The position numbers were made by a program, and so were the translations under genes. From the NCBI GenBank assembly GCA_017473265.1, contig JAFULQ010000008.1, positions 78,317-142,316 on the forward strand: DNA of 64,000 nucleotides, given 5' to 3'. This DNA is from Erysipelotrichaceae bacterium (GTDB lineage Bacteria; Bacillota_I; Bacilli_A; Erysipelotrichales; Erysipelotrichaceae). Positions 1 through 8,481 of the stretch are shown here, in pieces (position 1 is the stretch's first letter; each line of letters starts with the position of its first letter). The notes below the pieces were generated by a model. The model worked only from the letters and a program-made list of their open reading frames with translations. It was not told the DNA's origin and searched no databases.

Positions 1-1
1 T

Positions 2-772
2 ATTCAATGGGATTCACCATGGGGTAAAGGTCGTCCAGGATGGCATACAGAATGTGTAGTAATGATTGGTAAAGAATTCAATGGTCAATTAATTGATATT
101 CATGGTGGAGGAAAGGATTTAAAATTCCCACACCACGAAAATGAAGTTGCTCAATCTTATGCAGTAAATGATCATGGTCTAGCAAACTATTGGATGCACA
201 ATGGTATGTTAAATCTTGATGGTGGAAAAATGAGTAAATCATTAGGTAATACGGTATGGGCAAAAGATATTATTGCGGAAAAAGGTAGTAATGTCATTCG
301 TTGGTTATTATTAAGTGTACGTTATCGTGATACTTTAAATTATTCTGATGAAACAATGAAGGCTGCTGAAACAGAATTACAAAAGATTTATACTCCTTGG
401 AAACAAGCAATTATTAAAGCAGCTATGGCAAATGCGGAATTAGGTACTGAAGTAGATAGTGAACATTTTGAAAAGTTCATGGAAGCTATGCGTGATGATA
501 TGAATACTCCAAATGCTTATGCAGAAATCTTCGAAGTAACGAAATTATTAAATCAATCTTTACGTGTTCGTGAAATTGATTGGGCATTAGTTGGTAAATG
601 GGTAGCTACATTAGATAAGATGTTGGATGTATTAGGTATTGTCTTTGATAAGATTGTTGTGACAGAAGAAGACAAAGAAGTGTATAACAAGTGGAATGAA
701 GCGAAAAAAGCAAAAGATTTTGAAGAAGCTGATAAATATCGCTTGCAATTAATGGAAAAAGGTTTACTATAA
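2..772 (+). CDS. cysS: Cysteinyl-tRNA synthetase, C-terminal part (5' end outside window)
   Basis: Charges tRNA-Cys with cysteine in the cytosol. The reading frame is open from base 2, so the gene starts before the window; about 256 residues are visible. They include the zinc-ligand region (GRPGWHTEC, then HHENE) and the class I signature KMSKSLGN near bases 225-250, followed by the helical anticodon-binding region (DALR-type domain) and a Lys/Glu-rich end. It is followed by a terminator and mrnC, the usual Bacillota neighbour. The ATG at 62 is internal, not a start. Identification rests on motifs and synteny and is firm. Confidence 0.97.
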   Translation: MQWDSPWGKGRPGWHTECVVMIGKEFNGQLIDIHGGGKDLKFPHHENEVAQSYAVNDHGLANYWMHNGMLNLDGGKMSKSLGNTVWAKDIIAEKGSNVIRWLLLSVRYRDTLNYSDETMKAAETELQKIYTPWKQAIIKAAMANAELGTEVDSEHFEKFMEAMRDDMNTPNAYAEIFEVTKLLNQSLRVREIDWALVGKWVATLDKMLDVLGIVFDKIVVTEEDKEVYNKWNEAKKAKDFEEADKYRLQLMEKGLL

Positions 773-782
773 TAGAGAAGTG

Positions 783-811
783 AAGAACACATATTCGTGT
801 TCTTTTCTTTT
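783..811 (+). terminator. Terminator after cysS
   Basis: AAGAACAC (783-790) pairs with GTGTTCTT (797-804) around a 6-base loop and runs into a T-rich tract. It separates cysS from mrnC. Confidence 0.8.
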
Positions 812-852
812 CCACAAAAATTGTGTATAAATTATGTAGAAGGAGTGAAAAT

Positions 853-1236
853 ATGGATGTAAAAGAAATGAGTTCTTTATCATTAGCGTTTGTTGGTGAT
901 GCCCATTTTGGATTAACAGTTAAAGAATATTTAGTTAATAAAAGTGATGCGAAGCCTCAACAATTACAAAAGATTTCCACTCATTATGTTTCTGCGAAAG
1001 CGCAAGCGAGTTTTATTTCTTATTTTATTGAAAATGAAATTTTGACAGAAAAAGAAATGGATATTTATAAGCGTGGTCGTAATGCAAAAACAAATAATGT
1101 TCCTAAAAATACGGATGTACAAACCTATCATATGTCAACTGGATTTGAGGCGTTGTGGGGGTATTTGTATTTGAGTAAGAATGAGGAACGTTTAGGACAA
1201 TTATGGGACATAATTAAGACGATAGTAGGTGAATAA
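853..1236 (+). CDS. mrnC: Mini-ribonuclease III
   Basis: Small RNase III-type enzyme without a double-stranded RNA-binding domain; in Bacillota it matures the ends of 23S rRNA. The 127-residue product has the family N-terminus with SLSLAFVGDA (catalytic Asp at about residue 16) and is the normal family length. I chose ATG 853 because AGGAG lies just upstream at 841-845; an in-frame upstream start would add ten residues without a ribosome site. It sits between cysS and rlmB, as in Bacillus. The next gene starts one base after its stop, so the two are translationally linked. Confidence 0.93.
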   Translation: MDVKEMSSLSLAFVGDAHFGLTVKEYLVNKSDAKPQQLQKISTHYVSAKAQASFISYFIENEILTEKEMDIYKRGRNAKTNNVPKNTDVQTYHMSTGFEALWGYLYLSKNEERLGQLWDIIKTIVGE

Positions 1237-1237
1237 T

Positions 1238-1963
1238 ATGGCACAATATGTATATGGAAAAAATGTTGTGATGCAAATGTTGAAGAATCAAAGTGAGATT
1301 CAAACATTGTATCTAGTAAGTGGAACTAAGAATCCTGAAATTGAAAAAGAAGCGCAAAAGAATGGTGTTAAGATTTCTTTTGTACCAAAAGTAAAAATGG
1401 ATGCGATGGCTAAAAATGGGAAACACCAAGGTGTGGTTGCTCAAATTAAGGAATATAAAACATATTCTATGGAAGAAATTTTGGCCGCAATTCCTAGTGG
1501 TAAACAACCATTATTAGTTATGCTAGATGGTTTAGAAGATCCACATAATTTGGGAGCTATTTTAAGAACTTGTGATTGTGTTGGGGTTGATGGTGTAATT
1601 ATTGGTAAACACCGCTCAGTTTCTTTAACACCGACGGTTGCGAAGGTTTCTACTGGAGCGATTGATACGGTTAAAGTTGCGCAAGTAACGAATTTAACAC
1701 AAACATTAAAGGACTTAAAGCAACTAGGTTATTGGGTAGTTGGTGCGGATGGATATCAAGCTACTGATTATCGTAAAGTGGATTACAATATGCCAGTTGT
1801 ATTGGTTATTGGTTCAGAAGGATTTGGTATTAGTCGCTTAGTACAAAAGGAATGTGACTATTGTGTAAGTATTCCAATGGTTGGTGAAGTGAGTTCGTTA
1901 AATGCTTCAATTGCGACGGCTGTCTTGCTTTACCAAATTTATTCACAACGTTTTCCTGCTTAA
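1238..1963 (+). CDS. rlmB: 23S rRNA (guanosine-2'-O-)-methyltransferase, TrmH/SpoU family
   Basis: SPOUT-fold methyltransferase expected to 2'-O-methylate 23S rRNA (G2251 in E. coli numbering). The 241 residues show the N-terminal substrate-binding domain (YVYGKNVV), then EDPHNLGAILRT, IGSEGFGISR and SIPMVGEVSSLNAS, the three motifs that build the knotted SAM site. Start ATG 1238 is preceded by AGGTGA; a GTG at 1229 is in frame but would place the ribosome site inside the gene. In Bacillus a yacP/rae1 gene follows; here sigH follows directly. Exact target base is inferred from family. Confidence 0.92.
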   Translation: MAQYVYGKNVVMQMLKNQSEIQTLYLVSGTKNPEIEKEAQKNGVKISFVPKVKMDAMAKNGKHQGVVAQIKEYKTYSMEEILAAIPSGKQPLLVMLDGLEDPHNLGAILRTCDCVGVDGVIIGKHRSVSLTPTVAKVSTGAIDTVKVAQVTNLTQTLKDLKQLGYWVVGADGYQATDYRKVDYNMPVVLVIGSEGFGISRLVQKECDYCVSIPMVGEVSSLNASIATAVLLYQIYSQRFPA

Positions 1964-1978
1964 GTAGGAGGAAACAAA

Positions 1979-2584
1979 ATGATAAAAGAATGCACAGATG
2001 AAGAATTAGTATATATGATACATGCGAATAGTGATATAGCGTTAACGATGTTGTTGGATAGGGTTTGTGAGGCTGTATTATCAACGATAGAGGGTATTAT
2101 TAAAAGACTTGGGTGTTATGAGGTGGAAGATGCAAAACAGGCTGTGAGGCTTGGTTGTTTGTCTGCGGTGGACACCTTTCGACCGGATAAAGATTCTTCC
2201 TTTCGCTACTTTGCGAAAATGTGTGCGGAAAGAGAAGTGCGTTCGATGGTTAGAAAAGAGAGGAGTAAAGGGTTATCCTCTCATTATAGAAGTGTTTCAT
2301 TAGACCAAGTACAAGTTCGTGAAAGTGAAGGTATTTATTTAGTAGATACAATTGAAAATCATTATCCGGAATACAATCCAACTTGGTGTATTGAAAAAAG
2401 CAATGCGGAATATATGCTTAATGAATATATGCAGATGCTAAATGAAGTGGAAAGAAAAATCTGCTATTTACGACTTGAAGGATATAGCTATAAAGAAATA
2501 GCTAAATTACTAGATATGAGTTGTAAAAGTGTAGATAATACAGTGCAAAGGGTACGAAGAAAACTACAGCGTAGGTTTGACTAA
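1979..2584 (+). CDS. sigH: Sigma-70 family RNA polymerase sigma factor, SigH-like
   Basis: RNA polymerase specificity factor of the SigH (sigma-30) type. The 201 residues include a region 2-like segment (DTFRPDKDSSFRYFAKMCAEREV), a linker, and a C-terminal region 4 helix-turn-helix (LNEVERKICYLRLEGYSYKEIAKLL, residues about 150-175) that contacts the -35 element. AGGAGG lies 6-7 bases before ATG 1979. Location between rlmB and rpmG-secE-nusG is the SigH locus in Bacillota. Region 2 is more divergent than usual, so its regulon cannot be guessed. Confidence 0.85.
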   Translation: MIKECTDEELVYMIHANSDIALTMLLDRVCEAVLSTIEGIIKRLGCYEVEDAKQAVRLGCLSAVDTFRPDKDSSFRYFAKMCAEREVRSMVRKERSKGLSSHYRSVSLDQVQVRESEGIYLVDTIENHYPEYNPTWCIEKSNAEYMLNEYMQMLNEVERKICYLRLEGYSYKEIAKLLDMSCKSVDNTVQRVRRKLQRRFD

Positions 2585-2632
2585 CGATTACCTTTGTGAT
2601 AAAGTTATAACGCATAAAAAGGAGTTGTTCGT

Positions 2633-2782
2633 ATGAATGATAAAGTTATTTTAACTTGTACTGAGTGTTTAAGTCGAAATTATACGACAACACGTAACAA
2701 AAAGACGCATACTGAACGTTTAGAATTAAACAAGTATTGTAAAAAATGTGGAAAGAAAACAGTCCATAAAGAAACAAAATAG
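2633..2782 (+). CDS. rpmG: 50S ribosomal protein L33, zinc form
   Basis: 49-residue large-subunit protein. It carries the two CxxC pairs of the zinc-binding (C+) form: CTEC at residues 9-12 and CKKC at 36-39. AGGAG lies upstream of ATG 2633. Its TAG stop is part of the AGGAGG ribosome site of secE, so the genes are tightly coupled. Order rpmG-secE-nusG is the classical one. Zinc-free L33 paralogues exist in many Bacillota; none is visible here. Confidence 0.96.
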   Translation: MNDKVILTCTECLSRNYTTTRNKKTHTERLELNKYCKKCGKKTVHKETK

Positions 2783-2791
2783 GAGGCTTAT

Positions 2792-2977
2792 ATGTTAAAG
2801 TGGTTTAGTATTGAAGGTATCATGACGGAAGTAAAAAGAATCCGTTGGCCAAAGAAAGAAGATTTAGTTAGCAAAACATTAAGAGTATTATTTTTCTGTG
2901 CTCTATTCGCTGCATTCTTTATGTTATGTGAAGTTGGAGTTGCTGGAATCTTAAAATTAATCGGTATAGGAGCTTAG
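2792..2977 (+). CDS. secE: Preprotein translocase subunit SecE
   Basis: Essential small subunit of the SecYEG protein-conducting channel in the inner membrane. The 61 residues have the short single-span form typical of Gram-positives: an amphipathic segment (EVKRIRWPKKEDL, residues 13-25) and one hydrophobic span (about residues 32-57). Start ATG 2792 has AGGAGG at 2781-2786. Four bases separate it from nusG. SecY is encoded at 45114-46400 in the spc cluster. Confidence 0.95.
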   Translation: MLKWFSIEGIMTEVKRIRWPKKEDLVSKTLRVLFFCALFAAFFMLCEVGVAGILKLIGIGA

Positions 2978-2981
2978 TACT

Positions 2982-3533
2982 ATGGATGAAATTAAAAAAG
3001 AGTGGTATGTTGTAAATACATATGCTGGACATGAAAATCGTGTAAAAGATAACTTAGAACGCCGCGCAGAATCTATGGGATTACAAGATAATTTATTACG
3101 TATCTTAGTAGCGGAAGAACAAGAAATCGAATACACAAAAACAGGTAAAAAAGTGGAAAAAGTAAGAAACTTATTCCCAGGTTATTTATTTGTTGAAATG
3201 ATTATGACAGATGATGCTTGGTATGTAGTTCGTAATACTCCAGGTGTTACAGGATTCATCGGATCAAGTGGTGGAGGAGCAAAACCTTTCCCAGTAGCCG
3301 CTGATGAAATCGAAAGTATTTTACAACGTATGGGTATGAGTGAACGTAAACTAGTTGTGAACTTCCAAGTTGGAGATCGCGTTAAGATTTTACGTGGACC
3401 ATTCAAAGATATCGAAGGTACAATCGATGCAATGAATGATGATGCTCAATCAGCAACAGTATTAACTATTTTATTTGGTCGTGAAACACCAACTGAAATT
3501 GGTTATGGCGATTTAGAAAAAGTTGATGAATAA
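2982..3533 (+). CDS. nusG: Transcription termination/antitermination protein NusG
   Basis: Elongation factor that binds the RNA polymerase clamp. The 183 residues contain the NGN domain (WYVVNTYAGHE at the N-terminus, LFPGYLFVEM in the middle) and a C-terminal KOW domain (FQVGDRVKILRGPFKDIEG, about residues 127-145). Normal length. It ends the sigH-rpmG-secE-nusG group and is followed by a terminator; in Bacillus rplK follows, but here about 10 kb of accessory genes are inserted. Confidence 0.97.
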   Translation: MDEIKKEWYVVNTYAGHENRVKDNLERRAESMGLQDNLLRILVAEEQEIEYTKTGKKVEKVRNLFPGYLFVEMIMTDDAWYVVRNTPGVTGFIGSSGGGAKPFPVAADEIESILQRMGMSERKLVVNFQVGDRVKILRGPFKDIEGTIDAMNDDAQSATVLTILFGRETPTEIGYGDLEKVDE

Positions 3534-3534
3534 C

Positions 3535-3566
3535 AAAAAAGGAACTAAATGGTTCCTTTTCTTTTT
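3535..3566. terminator. Bidirectional terminator between nusG and the DUF1836 gene
   Basis: AAAAAGGAAC pairs with GTTCCTTTT around a short loop, with A-rich and T-rich flanks on both sides, so it can stop transcription from nusG and from the convergent gene whose 3' end overlaps it. Confidence 0.8.
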
Positions 3567-4060
3567 GCGTCTAATGTTAATTCAATATACATTTTATGAG
3601 CAAATGAAATAATGGCATTTCTCAATAATTGTTTTTCTAAAGTATTTGTTGTACCAATTTGTTCCATTTGGCTATTGATACCAAAGATGTATTTAATAAC
3701 ATTTTCATATTCTAATAAGAAATAATTATACGCAACTTCATTTGGATATGCTTTGGTTTGTAATTCGAATAATAGTTTCAAATCTTCCATAGATAAAACC
3801 GTTTTACCAAAAGTAATTAAAATCAAACGCATAATTTGATCACGAGAATATTGTTTCTTCACACACTTTGGTAATAAACCTTGTTTTACATAGTTAGATA
3901 CCATAGAAGATGTAATGCTAATATTCGGGTAATCTTCTAATAAACTATTGATATATTTAGTCACTTGTTCTAAATATAAACCCACATCAGGTATTTCGTT
4001 ATATTTTGGTAAATTTAAATTAATAATTGTTTCTTTTTCTTTATTCAATGTATTTGCCAT
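3545..4060 (-). CDS. DUF1836 family protein (MerR-like helix-turn-helix)
   Basis: 171-residue soluble protein of the DUF1836 family; function not established. The centre contains a winged-helix-like segment (ITSSMVSNYVKQGLLPKCVKKQYSRDQ, about residues 49-75) resembling the MerR/HTH fold, where 'YVKQGLLP' is the family hallmark, so DNA binding is likely. Start is ATG at 4060-4058. It is transcribed towards nusG and shares its terminator. The start is divergent from the downstream DegV gene, but nothing in the sequence shows that it regulates it. Confidence 0.8.
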   Translation of the reverse strand: MANTLNKEKETIINLNLPKYNEIPDVGLYLEQVTKYINSLLEDYPNISITSSMVSNYVKQGLLPKCVKKQYSRDQIMRLILITFGKTVLSMEDLKLLFELQTKAYPNEVAYNYFLLEYENVIKYIFGINSQMEQIGTTNTLEKQLLRNAIISFAHKMYIELTLDAKRKGTI

Positions 4061-4130
4061 ATACGTATCCTACTTCCAAAAAAATTATAACCAAGTTTCA
4101 ACTTCCATTCAAGGGGTTATTGGAAAACTC

Positions 4131-4164
4131 TTGACAAAGAAAGATTTACCATATAGATTATAAT
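4131..4164 (+). promoter_or_regulatory. Promoter region of first DegV gene
   Basis: TTGACA at 4131-4136 and TATAAT at 4159-4164. The spacing of 22 is too long for both to be used together; TAGATT at 4154 gives a 17-base spacer. The exact -10 is uncertain. Confidence 0.45.
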
Positions 4165-4195
4165 CAACTAGAGTTATAAAAATAATGGAGGCCAT

Positions 4196-5026
4196 ATGAA
4201 AATTGTAACAGATACATCAACTTTATTTTCGCCAAGCGAAGGAAAAGAATTAGGAATTACGGTATTACCACTAAATGTAGGTATTAAAGGTAAAACATAT
4301 AAAGAATTTGTGGATATGCATGCGCCAGAATTCATTCGTTTAATTAAAGAAGGTAATGTACCAACATCAAGTCAACCATCTGTTGGTGAAACACTAGAAG
4401 TGTTTGAAAATACAGATGAAGATATTGTTGTTATTTCTATGGCTGATGGATTAAGTGGTACTTATCAAAGTAATGTAGGTGTTAAAAATAGTTTGGATAA
4501 GAATGATCATATTCATATTATTAATACAAAAACTCTTTGTGGTCCTCATCGTTATATGGTAAAAAAAGCAATCCAAATGAAAAAGGATGGTTGTACAACT
4601 CTAGAAATGGTTGCGGAAATGGAACGTTTGGCAAATTCTCATAAATCATTCTTAATTCCAAGTGATTTTGATTTCTTAAGTAGAGGTGGCCGTTTAACAC
4701 CATTGGCTGCTAAGATTGCGGGTTTAATCAAAATTGTACCAGTTATGACACAAACAAAAGATGGAAAAAAACTAGAATCTGCTGGTATTAAACGTACAAT
4801 GAAAAAAGCTGTAGAAGAAGCGATTTCTCAATTTAAAGCTATGGGTGTTAATGAAAAGCATTTAATTACGGTATCTCATGCGTGTGTTGAAGAAGAAGCT
4901 AAAAAAGTAGTAAAACAAATAAAAGAAGCATTTGTAAATACAGAAATTGAATTGATACATTTATCTTGTGCGTTTGTAACACAAGGTGGTCCTGGTTGTA
5001 TTGCAATTCAAGTAATTGAAAAATAA
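4196..5026 (+). CDS. DegV family protein (FakB-type fatty-acid-binding)
   Basis: Members bind a fatty acid and, as FakB, present it to the kinase FakA for phosphorylation before membrane lipid synthesis. The 276 residues start with the typical MKIVTDTSTLF and contain the ligand-contacting TSQPS motif (about residues 59-63), GLSGTYQS, FLSRGGRL and a C-terminal GGPG. ATG 4196 has GGAGG upstream. A second DegV protein lies 97 bases downstream with its own upstream region, so the two may differ in fatty-acid preference, as in species with several FakBs. No fakA is in the window. Confidence 0.9.
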   Translation: MKIVTDTSTLFSPSEGKELGITVLPLNVGIKGKTYKEFVDMHAPEFIRLIKEGNVPTSSQPSVGETLEVFENTDEDIVVISMADGLSGTYQSNVGVKNSLDKNDHIHIINTKTLCGPHRYMVKKAIQMKKDGCTTLEMVAEMERLANSHKSFLIPSDFDFLSRGGRLTPLAAKIAGLIKIVPVMTQTKDGKKLESAGIKRTMKKAVEEAISQFKAMGVNEKHLITVSHACVEEEAKKVVKQIKEAFVNTEIELIHLSCAFVTQGGPGCIAIQVIEK

Positions 5027-5051
5027 TCCTGTGAAAAACAGGATTTTTTTA
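5026..5051 (+). terminator. Terminator after first DegV gene
   Basis: ATCCTG (5026-5031) pairs with CAGGAT (5039-5044), followed by seven T. Confidence 0.85.
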
Positions 5052-5122
5052 TATATTATCTATAGGTTTTTTAAAAACTTGTAGTATAATTATGAAAAAC
5101 GTACAAATAAAGAGGTGTTAGT

Positions 5123-5968
5123 ATGAATTATAGAATTGTTGTGGATTCTTCAGCAAATCGTTTAACAGATGGACATTTAATTTCTGTTCCATTAAAAATT
5201 GTAACTGATGAAAGACAATATGTAGATAATGAAACATTACCATTAGATGAAATGTTAGAGTATCTCAGTAATTATAAAGGAAAATCAGGGACTTCTTGTC
5301 CAAATACAGCAGAATATGTAGAAGCTTTTGGTGATGCAGATTGGGTATTTGCGATTACGATTACTTCTAATTTATCTGGTAGTTATAATGCGGCTAGAAT
5401 TGCTTGTGAAGAATATGAAGAAACGTATCCTGGTAAACGTGCGTATGTATTTGATTCATTAAGTGCAGGCCCTGAATTGGTTTTATTGGTAGAAAAGATT
5501 GAAGAGTATATAGCACAAGGAATGGATTTTGATCAAGCCGTTTCTGCTATAGAAACATATAAAGAAGATACACATTTAATCTTTGCATTAGAATCGTTAA
5601 CGAATTTAGCGAATAATGGTCGTGTATCTAAAGTAGTTGCGGCTGGTGCGAATTTATTGGGTATTCGTATCATTGGTAAAGCGGTTGTGGGAAGATTGGA
5701 TCCTACTCATAAAGTAAGAGGTCAAAAGAAAGCTGTTAAAACTTCTTATGCAATTATGAAAGAAACTGGATATAGCGGTGGTAAAGTGATTATTGATTCT
5801 TGTTATGGTTTAGAAACAAGTGAACAATTAGCGGCTTTAATTCGTGAAGAATATCCAGAAGCAAGTATCCGTTATGGTAAGTGTGGAGCATTATGTAGTT
5901 TCTATGCTGAAAAGGGTGGATTAATGATTGCTTTTGAAGCACATGGCGTGAATGACAAAGTAAGATAA
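5123..5968 (+). CDS. DegV family protein, second copy
   Basis: 281-residue paralogue of the preceding protein, same two-domain fold expected. It begins MNYRIVVDSSANRL and has GTSCPNTAEY where the first copy has TSQPS, plus ITSNLSGSYNAAR and LTNLANNGRVSK. The altered ligand motif suggests a different lipid. ATG 5123 follows AGAGGTG. A TATAAT lies at 5085-5090 with no good -35. Fatty-acid binding is inferred from family membership. Confidence 0.88.
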   Translation: MNYRIVVDSSANRLTDGHLISVPLKIVTDERQYVDNETLPLDEMLEYLSNYKGKSGTSCPNTAEYVEAFGDADWVFAITITSNLSGSYNAARIACEEYEETYPGKRAYVFDSLSAGPELVLLVEKIEEYIAQGMDFDQAVSAIETYKEDTHLIFALESLTNLANNGRVSKVVAAGANLLGIRIIGKAVVGRLDPTHKVRGQKKAVKTSYAIMKETGYSGGKVIIDSCYGLETSEQLAALIREEYPEASIRYGKCGALCSFYAEKGGLMIAFEAHGVNDKVR

Positions 5969-5969
5969 G

Positions 5970-5992
5970 AGTGGCGTATGCCACTTTTTTTA
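5970..5992 (+). terminator. Terminator after second DegV gene
   Basis: AGTGGC (5970-5975), GTAT loop, GCCACT (5980-5985), then T7. A TATAAT at 5995-6000 just beyond may serve the next operon. Confidence 0.87.
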
Positions 5993-6023
5993 TGTATAAT
6001 TTATTTGTCTAGGAGGATGGTGT

Positions 6024-6506
6024 ATGGAGACAAAAGAAGCTCTTGCGAAAATTTTAGTGCAAGAAAAAGAAGTTGAATTAGAGCATTTTCATCAAGGGGA
6101 CATTAAAAAATTGGCTTTGTATTTAATGCAAAAAGCAGATGAAAGTACAACGCCACTAACGGTTCGTATTACAAAAGGGAAACAAATTATGTTTCACTAT
6201 GTTGCGAATGATAATAGTTTAGATAAGGATAACTGGGTAAGAAGAAAAATCAATAGTGTAATGAATTTTCATCACTCATCTTTGTGGTTGCATTACAAAA
6301 CAAATGGTGATGCAAATCAATTAATGTTGAAATACGGGTTATCAATGGAAGATTATACAGTTTCAGGTGGTGCAGTTCCAATTATTGTTAAGGGAGTTGG
6401 CGTGATTGGTGCAATCGCTATTAGTGGTTATTCTGGTTTGTGGGATGACCATGATATGGGAATTGAATCCTTAAAGTGGTTAAAAGGAGAACAACATGAA
6501 GAATAA
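6024..6506 (+). CDS. UPF0303 / HbpS-GlcG-like (heme-degrading domain) protein
   Basis: 160-residue protein of the UPF0303 group, which shares the fold of GlcG/HbpS-type proteins annotated as heme-degrading domain. Visible features are a helical N-terminal half and the glycine-rich GGAVPIIVKGVGVIGAIAISG segment (about residues 116-136, shown here in two parts of the conserved core). AGGAGG precedes ATG 6024. Its end overlaps the start of the MFS gene by 11 bases, so the pair is coupled. The biochemical role is unproven. Confidence 0.8.
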   Translation: METKEALAKILVQEKEVELEHFHQGDIKKLALYLMQKADESTTPLTVRITKGKQIMFHYVANDNSLDKDNWVRRKINSVMNFHHSSLWLHYKTNGDANQLMLKYGLSMEDYTVSGGAVPIIVKGVGVIGAIAISGYSGLWDDHDMGIESLKWLKGEQHEE

Positions 6507-7671
6507 AAAGAATATGTTTTATATGATGGTGATATTTGCTTTTTCATATATCGCCTTTACCTTTCCGTATGTATTGATGATGCCATATTTGCAATCTCTT
6601 GGTTATTCTGGTAGTGAACAAGGTGTAATTATTGCATGTGGTTCTTTGGCCGGTATGGTTGGCCAAATGATTTTTGGTTATTTATGTGACAAATATAAAA
6701 CAGTTAAAAAGTTTGTTTATTTAGGTCAATGTTTATTAGTAGTATTTACATGGGTGTTCTACTATATTGGTGGTCATTCATTCTTCTTACACTTAGCACT
6801 TGGTACCTTAACACAAGGTGTATGGCTAATTATGTGTGGATTGATGGATAGCTGGGCATTGGAAGTGGATGAAACATGTTCACAAAACTATGGTAGTATT
6901 CGTGCTTTTGGGGCAATTGGCTGGGTAATTGGTGGTCCAATTGTTTCATGGGTTGCGTCTAATTATGGATATAAATATATGGGATTTGCTTTAATGGCAT
7001 TTACATTATTGATGTTTGCGGTTTCTTATTGGGCTCCTGATGCTCAAAAATCTGAAGCTGCTCAAAAGAAAGAGTTAAAATTCTCTGATGTTGTGACATT
7101 AGTAAAGAATCCTAGATATGTAATTGTAGTTGCTATTTTCTTATGTGCATTCTTAGTTATGAACTTTGAAAATTTCTTGGCTGTACAAAAGATTGGTGTA
7201 TTAGCTGGTGATGGTAGTGCTACGTATACAAGTTTAAAATCTAGTTTCCAAGCGGCGTTTGAATTGCCATTCTTCTTTATGGGTGGTATGTTATTGAAGA
7301 AGTTTGGATATACAAAGTTATTATATGTTGCATTGATTGCGTATTTATTCCGTGTTACAGGTACAATGCTTTCATTGAATGCGATGCAAATTGTATATGT
7401 ATCTGCAATGCAATTATTAACATTCCCATTATTGACGATTACAAGTAAAGCAATGGTTGATAATGAGATTCCAGATTATTTGCGTTCAACTGGTCAACAA
7501 GTTGCTTTCTCAGTATATAATGCTGGTTCAGCATTAATTGCACCATTAATTGGTGGGGCAATGTTTGATGCATTGGGTGCTAATAAAGCGTTAATGGTGG
7601 TATTAGCGTTTGCGGTAGTTCCAGTTGTATTATTAACTATTTATAATAAAATGAAGAAAGTAGAGGGATAG
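6496..7671 (+). CDS. MFS transporter (MFS_1-like)
   Basis: 391-residue major facilitator with about 12 hydrophobic spans; substrate unknown. The GYLCDKYKTVKKF loop between spans 2 and 3 is the usual MFS loop signature, and the sequence resembles the MFS_1-like/nucleoside-symporter-like branch. AAAGGAGAA precedes ATG 6496 inside the end of the UPF0303 gene. The next gene (RlmA-type) begins one base after its stop, so 6024-9132 probably is one operon. Confidence 0.85.
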   Translation: MKNKKNMFYMMVIFAFSYIAFTFPYVLMMPYLQSLGYSGSEQGVIIACGSLAGMVGQMIFGYLCDKYKTVKKFVYLGQCLLVVFTWVFYYIGGHSFFLHLALGTLTQGVWLIMCGLMDSWALEVDETCSQNYGSIRAFGAIGWVIGGPIVSWVASNYGYKYMGFALMAFTLLMFAVSYWAPDAQKSEAAQKKELKFSDVVTLVKNPRYVIVVAIFLCAFLVMNFENFLAVQKIGVLAGDGSATYTSLKSSFQAAFELPFFFMGGMLLKKFGYTKLLYVALIAYLFRVTGTMLSLNAMQIVYVSAMQLLTFPLLTITSKAMVDNEIPDYLRSTGQQVAFSVYNAGSALIAPLIGGAMFDALGANKALMVVLAFAVVPVVLLTIYNKMKKVEG

Positions 7672-7672
7672 T

Positions 7673-8479
7673 ATGTTTCTTTGTCCTAAGTGCAAAAAGG
7701 TATTAACTAAAAAAGATCGTAGTTATGTGTGTGTTGATAATCATCAATATGATATAGCGAAAGAGGGTTATGTAAATTTAATTCTTGCGAATCAAAAAAA
7801 TTCTAAAGAGCCAGGTGATCCTAAAGAATCGCTAGTTTCTCGTAGAACCTTTTTGTATGCTGGATATTATGAAGCGTTGAGTGATGCTTTAAATGCTGTA
7901 GTAAAGCAATACGTTGGTTCTGGTAGCTTTTTAGATGCTGGTTGTGGTGTTGGGTATTATTTAGAAAGAATGATGCTAGCGCATCCTAATTTGGATTATT
8001 ACGCAGTGGATATTGCCAAAGAAGGCGTTAAGATGTGTGCGAAACGCAATAAACAAGCAAACTGTGCAGTCGCAAGTGTTTTCCATTTACCACTTGCAGA
8101 TCATAGTTTAGATGGTTTAATGAGTGTATTCTGTCCATATAGTGCAGAAGAATTTTCAAGAATTGTAAAAGAAAATGGATATGTCATTTCCGTAACACCA
8201 GGCAAACGTCATTTATATGAAATGAAAGAAATTGTATATGCTAATCCATATGAAAATGATGAAGCTGGTTATACATTACCTGATTTTGATTGCGTTGAAC
8301 AAAGAAAAGTTACTACGAAAATTTGTTTAAAGAGTAAAACGGATATTGAAGCTTTATGGACAATGACTCCATATGTTCATAAAACAAGCAAAGATGATAC
8401 CCAAAAGCTATACAATTATGATACATTAGAGACTACAATAGATTTCTTAATTGGGATTTATCAAAAGAAAAGAGGATAG
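7673..8479 (+). CDS. RlmA-type 23S rRNA guanine-N1-methyltransferase
   Basis: SAM-dependent enzyme that methylates N1 of G745 or G748 in 23S rRNA. The 268 residues begin with a zinc finger (Cys4, Cys7, Cys20, His24: FLCPKCKKVL...YVCVDNHQYD), then the family-specific RRTFLYAGYYEAL, then SAM motif I DAGCGVGYYLE (about residue 84). In Gram-positives the G748-specific branch (RlmAII/TlrB) gives tylosin tolerance; which base is modified here cannot be told by eye. It lies in an operon with MFS and a thioredoxin-like lipoprotein. Confidence 0.85.
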   Translation: MFLCPKCKKVLTKKDRSYVCVDNHQYDIAKEGYVNLILANQKNSKEPGDPKESLVSRRTFLYAGYYEALSDALNAVVKQYVGSGSFLDAGCGVGYYLERMMLAHPNLDYYAVDIAKEGVKMCAKRNKQANCAVASVFHLPLADHSLDGLMSVFCPYSAEEFSRIVKENGYVISVTPGKRHLYEMKEIVYANPYENDEAGYTLPDFDCVEQRKVTTKICLKSKTDIEALWTMTPYVHKTSKDDTQKLYNYDTLETTIDFLIGIYQKKRG

Positions 8480-8481
8480 CC